Of a DNA stretch of 64,000 nucleotides, positions 34,501-45,993 are shown piece after piece. The stretch's first letter is position 1, and the number at the start of each line of letters is the position of its first letter. Made by a program: the position numbers and the translations under genes. This DNA is from Lasiodiplodia sp. COLG20. Its lineage: Eukaryota; Ascomycota; Dothideomycetes; Botryosphaeriales; Botryosphaeriaceae. The DNA lies in the NCBI GenBank assembly GCA_009801085.1, contig VNWV01000002.1:3410001-3474000 (forward strand), in the 5' to 3' direction. The notes beneath the pieces are model-generated. The model saw nothing but the letters and a program-made list of their open reading frames with translations. It did no database searches and was not told the DNA's origin.

Positions 34501-34935
34501 CCCGCCGAACTGGAAAAGAAGAAAGCTTATCGTTCGGCAAAGCTGTTGAAGAGACACTTCGAAGAAGTCGACAAAGCTGCGCAGCAATACTTCAAATATC
34601 TGCGTGATCTGGATGGACTGGATCCGGACGAAAGGGCTCATCAAGAGCACGTCCGGGCGGTTGACAGAGATGTCAACGTTACCCCTACCCCAACTGGACG
34701 AGCTACACGGCGACCCCAGGTAGCTGATAGCGGAAGAAACGCCCTTTCTGCAAAGAGCTCGAAATCATCGTCTGCCAAAATTAAGAGACCACCGCCATTC
34801 AAGAAAGCACCAGTATATGACGATGATGAAGATGACGAAGACGATGAGAATGAGGAAGAAGATGAAGAAGATGAGGAAAATAAGCAAGATGAGGATGATG
34901 AGGAGGAGGATAGCGAAGAGAGGGACGAGGAATAA
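31590..34935 (+). CDS. Fungal AAA+ ATPase with long N-terminal domain
   Basis: Four exons, 31590..31975, 32028..33463, 33526..34008 and 34097..34935, give 1047 aa. After a Ser/Thr-rich disordered start and a short coiled coil (KINDLEKELAEVKARLKK) comes a large N-terminal domain (about residues 130-600) of the type found in fungal AAA proteins (YLFSPGDIIFSSIRPG, VHYVDFDGTYIGAQ). The AAA module follows: Walker A GVPGVGKT, Walker B VLLLDEADVF, sensor 1 LTTNR and arginine finger DEAFRSRIH. The C-terminal lid region carries WNGRQIRNAFQTAIALA, and the tail is about 38 almost purely Asp/Glu residues. This family is expanded and poorly characterised in filamentous fungi; substrates are unknown. It is divergent to an NLR-like gene 0.8 kb away. 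Confidence 0.9.
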
Positions 34936-36128
34936 GGACTGGATGTGACGGATCAATCAGGCTGCGGAGTTATTTGTCCTTTGTTTTTTTGTAAAGTTTC
35001 AGCGAGAGCAAAAGCTTTTGCTCTGTGGTTATGTTTGAGATATTAGGGAATAGAAGACCTCTTTTCACTCACTTGGGCCTGATAAGGCAAGAAAGAACCT
35101 CGATAACGAAACGCCTTCCACAATATTCGAAAAAATATCAAACCGAATTGATCACTGCTATCTGTTACATTAAATCTCGTCCCGCTGAAATTCATGGCGA
35201 TTTCGGATGATGCATATCAGCAGACTGGTATAAATCAGGGATTCGGGAAATTCGTATCGTCTCCTTTGACTACATATTTTCATTGGTCTTTCGCAAATGA
35301 TCGATTATGTTTATTTATTTTCACAAACATTCCGTTCCGATTGCCGTTACAGTGTACTTTCGCGTAAAGCTGTCAGCCCAGAGTATGCTGATGCTTTCTG
35401 CCCTAACTCCAAAAGAAGACGTTGCTCAGGGGAATACGCCAGTCTTCGTCCAGTTCAACCTTTGGCCATCGCAGTCATGCAATCCCAACTTCGCTTCTTT
35501 CAGGCTCATATATCCCCCGGTGATTGGGAATGTCGGATAGAGGTAGAGCCCCTCCGCCTAAGCTTCGGTGGATGCCGTTTTGGACTTCCTCGTCCAGGAG
35601 ACTCAGTTCCGACTGAGGACTCAGGCCCGAATGCGGACTCTGGCTGTCCTGATTTGGTACCGATGGGTAAGATCGGGGTATCTCCCGCATCCATGTCGCC
35701 GACACGGTTTCCAATGCTGTTGTTGCCACCGGTGATACCATTTGCGGCATTGAGTTCAGAAATTTGAGGCGGAAAGCCGGACTTTCGCGGGGTGGTTGAC
35801 TGGTTATGATTGGTTTTGAAGGTGTCTTCTGGCGGTGTTCTGGGGGGTGAGGGTGGCGAGTCGGGTCGCAAGCGGGACTTTTTGGTCTCCCAATCTGCGC
35901 CTGAACTAGTAGTTATTGACCTGTTACCATCTGCCGCGCGGGAGCCCACCAATGACACATGTGTGATTTCCGCCGCGTTGCAATAGACCACCTGCCCATA
36001 GGCATGGGAGACTCCCGTAGGAACATTGGAGGTGCGGAAAGCCACGGTCGAACCTATCCTAGGGAGTCGTCCAAGCCACCAGGCGTGAATGGAAGCTGTT
36101 GCAACACGGGTACGAGGATACCACGGGT
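34936..36128. other. Spacer holding a possible 3' exon of the BTB gene
   Basis: The left 570 bases are AT-rich with no gene. On the minus strand 35506-35900 is open, low-complexity (Pro/Ser/Gly) and frame-compatible with the BTB gene through a 248-nt intron, so it may be an alternative last exon. Confidence 0.45.
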
Positions 36129-37031
36129 TCAAATGAACTTGTAGTTACCTTCTTTACCTTTCCCTTTGGTGTAACAATTGGGCCCATGCTCATGGTCGTG
36201 ATACAGGCAATCACCACCATCGGTGGGATCATCGAACAAGAAGCCGCCGGAGCCTGATTTGATGGCATTAACAAGATCCACAGCAAAATCGGGGCTGGCG
36301 GTAAAGCAATGACGATATCCTTCGGCATCTCTATTACTGTCCGGATCCATGATCTGGCGGGCAGCGATGCGAGTCATGAGGTCGCGAAATGGCGAGCCTT
36401 TTGGACTGTTCTGATAAATTTCGTTGATCTCGTCCGCGTCTGGCACTAGCCGCGCCTCATTCAGGCCTTTTCGGTACTGGTCGATGGCCATGTTCTTCAG
36501 GTGAGGCATATCGAAACGCTCGCAGAGCATGAACAGCTTGTGGCAAGCAACGGCGTAGTCGTACTTGCTCTCAGCACCGGACACATTGCTTACGTCGTCG
36601 AGCTTGCCCTGATAGAGCCACTTGACAAACAGCTCGAACCCCTTGGGGTCGTCCTCGGACAGCTCCAGCTTGTTCCCGGTGTGATTCTTGGTGGCGTCGT
36701 CGGTCTGCAGTTCGGAGGCGAGATAGTCAGAGTGGTAGGACAGCAGGTTGCGATGGATGGACCATTGACGTTTGCCGTCACCGGAGCCGACCACGACTTC
36801 GACAAGCGGGCCGGAGAGGAGCCTGGCGCGCTCATTCTTAGCATGGGCTTGCACGCGCAGACGGTGGGAATTGATGCGGTAGGGCAGGGCGGGCCGTGGC
36901 CGTGGCGGGGCATCGTCGCCATCGGGCTGAGCGACAGGGGCGGGAAAGCTGCTGTCGGGCAGCGATGGAGCAAGGACATACTCTGCGTAGACGTGGGCTG
37001 GCGTGTTAGCGACGTCGCCGGCGGAGGTCAT
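36129..37031 (-). CDS. BTB/POZ domain protein
   Basis: One open frame gives 300 aa from ATG 37031. Residues about 60-150 form the BTB fold: LVEVVVGSGDGKRQWSIHRNLLSYHSDYLASEL, then GFELFVKWLYQGKL, with the C-terminal helix pair (ACHKLFMLCERFDMPHLKNMAID). BTB domains dimerise and often recruit substrates to Cullin-3 ligases. No zinc finger or Kelch repeats follow. The end reads GGDCLYHDHEHGPNCYTKGKGK, a Cys/His tail which, from memory, is frequent in fungal BTB proteins. A GTAACT donor at 36148 could instead splice to an acceptor before 35900, giving a 425-aa form (complement 35506..35900, 36149..37031). The gene is divergent from ctf18 with a 735-bp shared spacer. Confidence 0.85.
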   Translation of the reverse strand: MTSAGDVANTPAHVYAEYVLAPSLPDSSFPAPVAQPDGDDAPPRPRPALPYRINSHRLRVQAHAKNERARLLSGPLVEVVVGSGDGKRQWSIHRNLLSYHSDYLASELQTDDATKNHTGNKLELSEDDPKGFELFVKWLYQGKLDDVSNVSGAESKYDYAVACHKLFMLCERFDMPHLKNMAIDQYRKGLNEARLVPDADEINEIYQNSPKGSPFRDLMTRIAARQIMDPDSNRDAEGYRHCFTASPDFAVDLVNAIKSGSGGFLFDDPTDGGDCLYHDHEHGPNCYTKGKGKEGNYKFI

Positions 37032-37766
37032 GGTGCGCAAGCGGCGGCGCTGCGGACACGGGTAGGCGAAGTCGCGGACGAAGACGACGCTGGGGCTCTC
37101 GGCCCAGTGCATGCGACCGACTTGAAGGCGCGAACGCGATGCGAAACATGGGCTGCGCGGACTTGGCGGCGCAGGCGCATGGCGTTGCAGCGCGCGACTC
37201 GAATGGGCGCCTTGTGAAGCAGGGAAACAGGCTGACGGCAGCGGCGTGGTTGGCTGGGGCCCTGGCCGGTGCGATCGGCGAACGGGCCACCGGTCCGTTG
37301 CGGTCGCGTCCGCGCGCGACGCGTCTCCAGTTGCTCTCCACAAAAGCATCCGCGCAACACGGCGCTCTTGACATCGGCCAATGGGCCCGCCAGAGCTTCC
37401 AGAAATTCCCTCCTCCTTCGACCCAGCCCTCTTCTTGCACTCCGAAGTGCCCGATCTGCCGGACAGCTCGCATACCGACGAGCTCGAAGCACTGCACCTT
37501 CAAACCCGTGAAACTACCGAAGCCAAAACACGCCAGGGAATCGTTATCCAACACCGCGCTTGGAGGGTGCCTGACGTCTTTCGCACCGACGAAGATCACG
37601 AGCCCGGTGCGAGCTCTCGTTCTCCTGGTCTTCGCTGCAGGGAATTCCTGTCTGACGGTGTGCAGTAACACCCATCAAGAAGCAGCAACCACTGCAACAG
37701 ATTTCGTTCTCCATCGCAGCAACCTCGAGCCCGCGCATTCCGCCCTCATCGCCTCCACTGTCCGCC
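37032..37766. other. Bidirectional promoter region between BTB gene and ctf18
   Basis: 735 bp lie between divergent starts. The DNA is GC-rich, so several frames are open by chance on both strands (for example 37139-37873 plus, 37006-37671 minus). None shows a motif, and two overlap the flanking genes' starts. Confidence 0.55.
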
Positions 37767-40702
37767 ATGCCGTTCCTGTCGTCTCCACCGTCATACCCAC
37801 AGAGCTCTGGGCCCATAGACTCGCCGCGGAAAAGGCGAAGAACCGATGGTTACAGCGGCGCGTTTTACGATGAGTCTGCCGAGAAAGAGAACGTCGTTGC
37901 GAATGGACTTTTCCAGGATGATTCTGACGACGATGATGATTTTGCGGCATTTAATGCGGCACACAACAAACGGAAGGCTTCAGCGCTCGATGCACCTGGG
38001 TCAGCTTCAACCGAGCAGGCGCTTCGCAACATACTGAGCGAGGATGCTTCCACCGAGACGGACCTGCCGCTTTCGCAGCCCATAGTTGTCTCCAGAGCCC
38101 GTGAAAAGACTATGTTTACTGTCAGGACGTGCTCCGGCGAGGGCTTCAATGTCGCTACGCGGCGTCCGACACCCGCCGTTTCGTATGAACAACTTATTGC
38201 ATCTCGGTCCAATGCGGAGCCCGGTAGGGCAAGGAAGAACTACTATGGGATTGACATACATGCTCTGATGGACGAGGCGAACCGAGCAGTGATGGAGGAC
38301 AATGCACGGCGCGAAAACATGGACTTGGACGGACCCGTACAGACGGTGGAGGACCCTTCGGGAGGGAAAAATCGCAAGCGCAGCCTTTTGTGGACGGAGA
38401 AGTACCGCGCAAGGAAGTTCACTGACCTTGTCGGTGACGAGAGAACGCATCGGCAGGTCTTAAAGTGGCTGAAAGCTTGGGACCCGATAGTTTTCCCCGG
38501 CTCCAGTCGTCCGAGACAAAAGTCGGGCAGATTTTCCGATCAGGCTGGCACCGAAGACGAATATGCACATCGTAAAATCCTCCTCCTGACTGGACCCCCG
38601 GGCCTCGGCAAGACGACACTGGCGCATGTGTGCGCACGCCAGGCGGGATATGAAGTTCAAGAGATCAACGCCAGCGATGAAAGAAGCAAAGATATTGTTA
38701 GGGGACGTATCAAGGATATGGTCGGCACGGAAAACGTCCGCGGTATAGACGCCCAGACTGCGACTGGCTCCAAGGTCCGAAAGGCTGGAAAACCAGTCTG
38801 TGTTGTGGTCGATGAGGTGGATGGCGTGGTTGGCGGCGGTGCGGGAGGTGAGGGCGGCTTTATCAAAGCTCTCATCGATCTTGTCCACCTGGACCAGAAA
38901 AACTCCGGGCCGAAAGAAAATGCCCCCTCACATGGGACACGAAAGAAGGTTGACAAGTTTCGCCTTCTGAGACCGCTCATTTTGATTTGCAACGACGTCT
39001 ATCACCCATCGCTGCGTCCGCTTCGCCAAGCTTCGATAGCGGAGATCATACACATTCGTAAGCCGCCGGTGAACATGGTTGTACCCCGATTGCATTCCAT
39101 CTTCCAGAAAGAAGGTATACCGGCCGACGCTGACGGCGTTCGACGTCTGTGCGAAGCAACATGGGGTATTAGTAGTCGGAAGGACGGCGGGGGTGGAGGC
39201 ACTGGAGAAGGTGATGTTCGCGGAGTCATGGTAGTCGGAGAATGGGTGGCTAGGAAGCTCTTGGCTGAGACAAACGGCGATGGGCGGCTTACCCGAAAAT
39301 GGATCGAAGATAACGTCCTCAACGATCTTTCTCAGGGCGAGGGGGCTGCGAGGGGTCTCGGCCGAGGGGGTGCCAAAGAGATCGTCGAGCGGGTGTTTAA
39401 GGAGGGCGCCGGGTTTCCTAAATCGGTCGCCGCGGCACAAGCAGAGGCTGTTGACATTCAAAGCACCAGACCGATCGGTGTCGCGGAGGCAACCAAACGG
39501 TTCGCAATGGAGCGACTGAGAGAAATGGTGAACACCGCCGGCGACACTGATCGCATTGTTACAGGTAAGACTCTAGAGGTACTCCTGTATGATCATCACT
39601 AACTCCCACGGCAGATTGCTTCACCACTTACGCAGAGCAGCCGTTTCAAGATGATACATTTCTCAGCAAACCCAATAATGCGTACGAATGGTTGCACTTC
39701 CACGACTCCATTTCTAATTCGGTACACACTGGGCAGGAATGGGAACTGGCGAAGTATCTCTCTCTTCCAGTCCTTGCTTTCCACGGCCTTTTCGCATCTT
39801 CAATTCGACCATCGTTTGGAAATACTTCTACATTCAGGAAAGGTCGCGGTGCCGCAGAAAATGCTATGGAGCCCGAGAGTGAACCTACGCCATTTTCTGG
39901 ACCCAGTGCGCCATACCGAGCGACTGAGCAGACACGAGCCAACCTTTCGTCTCTGACGAGCCTGCAGTCCAGCCTCTCCCTTCCTCTAGCCCGGCTATAT
40001 CGTTCTCCCGCGGAGGTTTCGACTGAGCTCATCCCGTATGTGCTTCGAATGCTCTCGCCCGATGTTAAACCCGTCATCATCAATACATCGACAGCAGCTT
40101 CAGGTGCGGACAGGTCAAAACCGTCGGCGGCGGCTTCAGTACGGAAAGCGTCCGAAAAGGCGCTTGTCATGCGAGCTGTCAATGCCATGGCGGCCGTCGG
40201 TGTGCGGTTCGAGAAGAGTCGAGTCGACTTTGGCATGGATGCACGACAAACAGGACATGGCGGGTGGATCTTCCGCATGGAGCCCCCGCTAGATACTTTG
40301 GGCCGGTATGAAACGATGAGCAGTGAGGGTGGCAAGGACGAGAAGGTGCGGTACGCCGTGCGTCAGATCATGGATGTGGAGTTCAGGAAAGAGAGCCTCA
40401 GGCTCGAGGCAGAGGCTAGGAAACGGAGGGGCGGGGCTATGGAGCTAGACGCCGGGACGTTGGGTGAAGAGGTAGACGTCAGGGGAGTTGCTGCTGCTGC
40501 AGAAGAGAAGATCGTGGTCAAGAAAGATTTCTTCGGTAGAACGATCGCGGAGGCGGTGCCACTGACGCCTGTAGAGAAAGAGAAGAGAAGGAAAGCGAGA
40601 GAGAAGGCCGAGGAGGAGGATGTGTGGGTGAGCTTTCATGAAGGGTTTTCGAAGGCTGTTCGCAAACCGATCACCTTGTCGGAGCTTCTGGGTGGGCTGT
40701 AG
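37767..40702 (+). CDS. ctf18: Ctf18, alternative clamp-loader (RFC-like) large subunit
   Basis: Two exons, 37767..39564 and 39615..40702, give 961 aa. Ctf18 is the large subunit of the Ctf18-Dcc1-Ctf8-Rfc2-5 complex, which loads PCNA in leading-strand synthesis and supports sister-chromatid cohesion and the replication checkpoint. After a disordered acidic N-terminus comes LLWTEKYRARKFTDLVGDE, the clamp-loader entry motif. Then follow Walker A GPPGLGKTTLA, the EINASDERS block and a DEVD-type Walker B VVVDEVDG. The intron lies after DRIVT and continues into DCFTTYAEQPFQDDTFLSKP. The C-terminus has KKDFFGR and ends ITLSELLGGL, the segment that binds Dcc1-Ctf8. Length and motifs match the family well. 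Confidence 0.96.
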
Positions 40703-40989
40703 ATTCTCTGGTGGAGTAGGACGTAATGCAATGGGGATGACTATTCAAGATAATTTATGGGTGACGAAAACAACTTCTGAGCCGCTTTCACGGACGACTT
40801 CCCCGTCGAATTTTGTCCAAAAACTTTATCACAACTGTCAACTCTCGACTAGGCCTTCAGGAGCCAGGTTGACTCTTGGAGTCATTGAGCATCAGCACAT
40901 CCGAATTATTCCTCCATCGTCTATTATTCTCCATTGGTGTTTATTCTATCATACGTCATGAGTATATGTAGGAAATGTCCCCGTCGCAA

Positions 40990-42144
40990 TTACAACTTAC
41001 TGCTCTCACCATCCTTCGCAATCTCGATGACCAGCTTTCCAAACTGACTACCCTTCTTCATGTCCTCAAACAGTCCATCAATACCGTCAATGTTATCGAT
41101 GCCGGACACAACACGCGAAACGACGGGCTTGAGTTTCTTCTCCTTGACGAAGTCGACCATCTGCTTGAATTCAAGACGAGAACCCATCGTGGAGCCCTTG
41201 AGCTCGATGTTCTTGAGGACGGCACTCATGAGGAAGGGCATCTTGGGGCCGAGGGTCATGCCGTAGGACACGATGACGCCACCGTTCTGTGAAGTCTCAT
41301 CAGCAGCTGCTTCCTCCGCGCCCGAAGATTTTCAAGAGTCACTCACCTTCAGCAACTTCGCTCCCTTCTCCACAACATCGCCACCCGCACCATCAATAAT
41401 CGCATCCAGTTTTCCACCCTGCCCGACCAACCCCTGCAGCTTCTTCTCCCACCCTTCCTCCTTGTAGTTCACACCGCCCGCCGCCCCCAACTTCTTCGCC
41501 TTCTCGAGCTTCTCCTCGCTCCCGCTAGTCACAAACACCCTGGCGCCCAACTCACTCGCAAACTGCAACGCCATCAACGCCACACCCCCACCGATCCCCG
41601 TCACAAGCACGTTCTTCCCCGCGCCCACATTCTCCCTGCCCGCCTTGGTCACGACGGCCCGCCACGCCGTCAGGCCCGTCAGCGGCAGCGCCGCGGCCTC
41701 GACGTCGCTCAAGTGCGCCGGCGCCTCCTCCAGCTCGCCCGCGTCGACGCTCACCTCCTCGCACAGCGTACCAACAGGATTCAACTTCGTGCCACCAAGA
41801 ATCGCGTAGCCGCGCGGGTCCTCGGGCCCGGCCGGATCCGCCTTCCACCCCGTGCCCGGGTTGAGCAGCGCGCGCTTGCCTACCCAGCGCTGCGCGTCGG
41901 GGCCTGCGCCGGACGCGGTCACGACGCCGACGCCGTCGGCTAGCAGCGGCACGCCGAAGGTCGTGCCGGGGTACAGGTGCTGCCGGATGAAGAGGTCGCG
42001 GTGGTTGAGGGCCGCGGCGGAGAGGCGCAGGGTGACGTGCGTCGCCGACGTCGGCGTGGCGGCGGGCACGCTGATTTTCTCCAGCGGGTAGTAGACGGTG
42101 CCGGGCTTGCCGTCGATCTTGCGGATGGCGATGGCGGTGGGCAT
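40990..42144 (-). CDS. Medium-chain dehydrogenase/reductase (quinone-oxidoreductase-like)
   Basis: The coding sequence is complement(40990..41286, 41347..42144), 364 aa. The intron is GTGAGT..CACAG and phase 0, giving LLKNGGVIVSYGMTLG. The fold is MDR: a GroES-like N-terminal part (ALNHRDLFIRQ, PLLADGVGVV, GKRALLNPGTGW) and a Rossmann domain with VLVTGIGGGVALMALQF for NAD(P)H. The structural four-cysteine zinc site of true alcohol dehydrogenases is absent, as in quinone oxidoreductases and YogA-type relatives. It probably reduces quinones or activated aldehydes/ketones in the cytosol; the substrate is unknown. The start ATG 42144 gives the family-typical N-terminus (MPTAIAIRKIDGKPG). Confidence 0.92.
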
Positions 42145-43133
42145 TGTTGCTAGGTCTTTCTTTTCTTGTTCTTTTTTTCTCTGTGGTTCTTGCTCGTGTG
42201 GTGGTGTGGAATGTGGGGTGCGATTGGTGGTCGAGAGTTGGGAGCTCCGGCCGCTGGAGGAATTGAAGAAGATGTTGTTTGGGAGCTGGTCCGATTGGGA
42301 AAACAACCTTGGTTGTTATATGGGCTCAGAAGAGTAATCTGAATGATTAATAATTGAAGTCCCGGATGGAGGGGGAGTTAGTCTGTGTGGGGTTGGTGGT
42401 GCATTCCCGAACCCCACAATCGATCTGACCCTGGGCGCAGGGCTGCCGAGTCGGTGCCGAGGTAAAGTGTCATAGCTCTGGTGCCTGCACCAGGACCACG
42501 TAGGTGCCAAAGGAAATGATCCTCCGCATTGATCTTCGCGAGAAGGCACCCGACTTACGTAGGTAGCTGAAGCTTCCATCAGGGCGGAAATTTAGAGTTA
42601 TTAAATGCACATACACTCGAATAGTAGCTTTAGCTACCTATGCAACGAGCTCAGATGCTGATAGAAATTAGTTACGATGGCTCAGATCTTTCGGCATCCA
42701 CTGTAAGGATACTAGTTGGTGTTAAGATCTTTGCAACGGTAGATAAGAACGTAAACCACGATCTTTCAATTGGTGTTTAAAAAAATAATTGAAACTACCG
42801 AAACACGAAATATATCCTATTTTACAGGATAAGAAATTGGCTTCATAGAAAACAAAAAACAGTAGGAGAATTGGGATCCATAGCGGAATGTAGAAAATTC
42901 AAACTCTCTATACCCCACTTACTTAGGCAGCTAAAGTAAATATTCTAACGTAGATAGGGGAAATCTCAATCTTCTTGGCATCAGCCGTGACCTTGTCTTG
43001 CAGCGGCCAATTAAATCGACGTTACACAAACTAAGCGCAGCAGGGCACAGCCACGGCCAGGGTGATCCTATGTCTTATATTCAGCCTTGCCGTTAAGAAA
43101 AACTCTTTTCTCCACTCTCATTCAGCTGGCAAA
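42145..43133. other. AT-rich spacer before the NACHT gene
   Basis: No gene is present. From about 42590 to 43000 the base composition turns AT-rich, in contrast to both neighbours. This part carries an inverted-repeat-bounded segment listed separately. Confidence 0.55.
42620..42944. repeat. Possible MITE-like element bounded by imperfect inverted repeats
   Basis: The 21 bases at 42620-42640 (containing GCTTTAGCTACCTA) match the reverse complement of 42924-42944 (containing TAGGCAGCTAAAGT) at 17 of 21 positions. The 325-bp segment is AT-rich and non-coding. A third, direct copy of the motif (TAGGTAGCTGAAG) lies at about 42560-42572. No clear target-site duplication was seen. Confidence 0.35.
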
Positions 43134-45993
43134 ATGTTGGAGCCTTTTGTAGCTATTAGCTTCGCCGGCAACATTCTACAGTTCATCGAATTCGCAACAA
43201 AGCTTGTCAAGGAGAGCAAGGAGATCTACCGTCCAGCAAACGGTGCAGCCCAAGAGAATGTCGACTTGGAGTTGATCACGTTGGACTTAAAACGACTCAC
43301 CGATCCGCTGGCATCTTCTCACGACTCATCCGAAGAGGCCTTGCAAGGTGACAATGATCTTTTCGCGCTGGCAGCGTCCTGCCACAGAACGTCCGACGAG
43401 CTTCTAAACATGCTGCAAGCACTCAAACTCCCCGAGGGAACCCGCCATCTGAGACTGAAATCTATACGGATTGCATTGCGCAGGTCTCTAGAAAAGGAGC
43501 AAATCAGCGAACTTCAAGCCCGCTTAGACTCTTTCAGGAACAGTCTCAACACCCATTTCTTGAAGCAGCTCAGGTAGGTCTTTCAAAACAGCAGAACACT
43601 AATTACAGGATATGCTAACAGTTTCAAGTGATCAGCAATCAGAGACTGCGAAGGCAATTATGCGTGTTTGCAACGAAAGCAGGAGCCTCCGAATTCGCAC
43701 AGCTGAAGTGCTTGATAGTATAAGATCGGAGATTATTGAAGAGATGAGACAAATGAAGAAACAGAATGGAAACAACGACTTCTTCTTGACCGCGGTCAAG
43801 ATGACCGAGTTCGGAAAGGCAGGAATGAGAGCGCCGAAAGAGCAAACAATACTCCGAAGCCTCCATTTTGCAACCATCAAAGTCCGATTCGAAGAGATAA
43901 AGCCCGCCCACACCAGAACTTTTAAGTGGGCATACAGTGACACGAAAATCCACTTGGAGCAGTGGCTCAAGACTGAAGGCGGCATCTTCTGGGTGACAGG
44001 CAAAGCCGGCTCTGGAAAATCTACATTTATGAAGTTCCTTTGTCATCAGCAGGAAACACAGACAGCTCTCGAGAAGTGGGCGGGCCCAGAGAGAGTGATT
44101 ATTGCATCGCATTTCTTCTGGAACAGTGGCTACGAGGAGCAAAAAACCCAAGAAGGACTTCTGCGGTCTCTGATTTTTCAGGTCTTTCGGCAAGCCCCCG
44201 AACTGATGTCGATGATCTGCCCAGGTCGCTGGAACGACATCAGTGAACGCGAGAGCGTCTGGACTCTGCGCGAGCTTTCCGAAGTATTCCGATTACTTGG
44301 GAAACAAAAATCGCTCCCCGTCAGACTGTGTTTCTTCGTGGACGGCCTGGACGAATTTGAGCCGAGTGTCAAGAACGGGGACCATAAAGACCTGCTCCAA
44401 ATCCTCAAGGACGTCTCGATCTCGCCATATATCAAGCTCTGTCTGTCATCACGCCCCTGGCCATTCGTTTTGAATGAGCTTTCTCGAAGCAACCGGAAAC
44501 TCTATATGCAGGACCTCACCAACAACGATATGCGGATCTATGTACAGGAAATGCTCGAAAGTCATGAATATTTCAGAAAGCTCCAGAGACGAACACCAGA
44601 ATGCACAAAACTCATATCGCAGATCACAGCAAAGGCCCAGGGGGTGTTTCTATGGGTTTACCTTGTTGTGAGATCCCTTTTTAAGGGATTAGAGGACCAA
44701 GACACAACTGCAGAGCTTCAACGACGAATTGATGCCTTGCCGGAAGGACTCGAGGAGCTCTTCAAAAAATCAATCGAATCGATCGAACCGGTCCATCAAG
44801 CACAGTCTGCAAGGATCCTGCAGACCGCGCTTGTCGCTCATAAGCCACTATCAATCGTGGCCTACCACTTTCTGGATGTTGAAATCCAGAATAGCGAGTA
44901 TGCTATGGACCCAAATATTGATCTACATGAAGATCAGGTTGATTTCTATGAGAGAATGAGACGAAGGCTTCATGCACGCTCAAAGGATCTCCTGGAGGTA
45001 CACGAGTGGGACCATCAGGCTGAGATTTCATGCCACCTTATTAGTGTCCAATTTCTCCATCGTACTGTCAAGGAGTTCCTTGGGGGATCAGGCGATGTTT
45101 CCGCCATGCTTCGCAAAAGGACGCCAGGATTTGACCCCCGAACTTCGATTTGCAGGTCCCTACTTGCAGAGATCAAGACATGTCCTGCAGACGAATACTC
45201 ATTCCGATTGATGGATGTCCTAATGTCTTACACTCATGAGGTGGAGGTCTACAATCGGATTGCGCAGGCTGATGTCCTTGATGAGCTGGATAGACATTTC
45301 ACACGACGCAGACAGGGCATTCCACGCCATTGGACGAACTGGTACCTAGAAATGAGATCAGATCACTTACACGTCGAGGATCGATGTGATTTTCTGGGGC
45401 TTGCTATCCAAAGAGGACAGAGACTGTACGTCGAGCAGAAACTATCCATGAGCCGCCATCTGCGCGATCCGGACGTGAAGGTTGGCAGGCCATATCTTGA
45501 CTATGCGCTACGACCGACTTTTAAACTAGGCGGTATTTCAAATCACCTTTCCAAATTCATGGACCCTGAAATGGTTCGCATACTTTTGGAACTTGGCGCA
45601 AATCCGAACCTGCCCTCAATCCCGACAGGTATGACCCCCTGGACGATGTTCTTGAGATTTTGCTACGAAATATGCGATATGCCCCCGGATGAAAGAGTAA
45701 TGGTTGGTATGGAAAACCTCCCGGACATAGTCGAACTACTACTCAAGCATGGAGCAAATCCTACGGAAACCGCCGAGCGCATGAGCTTTCGCCACTGGGA
45801 GCAGGAACATGTGGAAGTATCTGCCAAAGAAGTGCTAGCACATTTGCTATCGGAGGCCGATCTACATCGTCTCTTTCATGCAACAGAAGACCCTAAGACT
45901 CAGCCCGCAACGGAGGATCCTGAGCCTCAGCCTCACCGTGGCGGTCTGGTTCTGACAATGTCGAAGCTTCGGAAATTATTATGTTGCGCATGA
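43134..45993 (+). CDS. NACHT-domain NLR with fungal STAND N-terminal domain
   Basis: Two exons, 43134..43573 and 43629..45993, give 934 aa. The intron uses GTAGGT and a TTCAAG acceptor just after GCTAACAG; this is the acceptor that keeps frame, giving FLKQLSDQQSETAKAI. The N-terminus (MLEPFVAISFAGNILQFIEFATKLVKESKEIY) is the helical N-terminal domain common to fungal STAND proteins and related to HeLo-like domains. The NACHT core has Walker A VTGKAGSGKSTF and Walker B CFFVDGLDEFE, then FHSSRPW-type and winged-helix regions (CLSSRPWPFVL; ISCHLISVQFLHRTVKEFL). The C-terminal third is poorly conserved but contains ankyrin-like units (VRILLELGANPNLPS; IVELLLKHGANPTET). Known relatives act in heterokaryon incompatibility and fungal innate immunity; this one's ligand is unknown. 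Confidence 0.92.

Noticed and set aside
36501..37217. 238-codon open frame on the plus strand
   Set aside because: Antisense to the BTB domain, whose protein sequence is clearly recognisable on the other strand.
37139..37873. 244-codon open frame on the plus strand
   Set aside because: Runs from inside the divergent promoter into ctf18 in the wrong frame. The ctf18 start is well supported.
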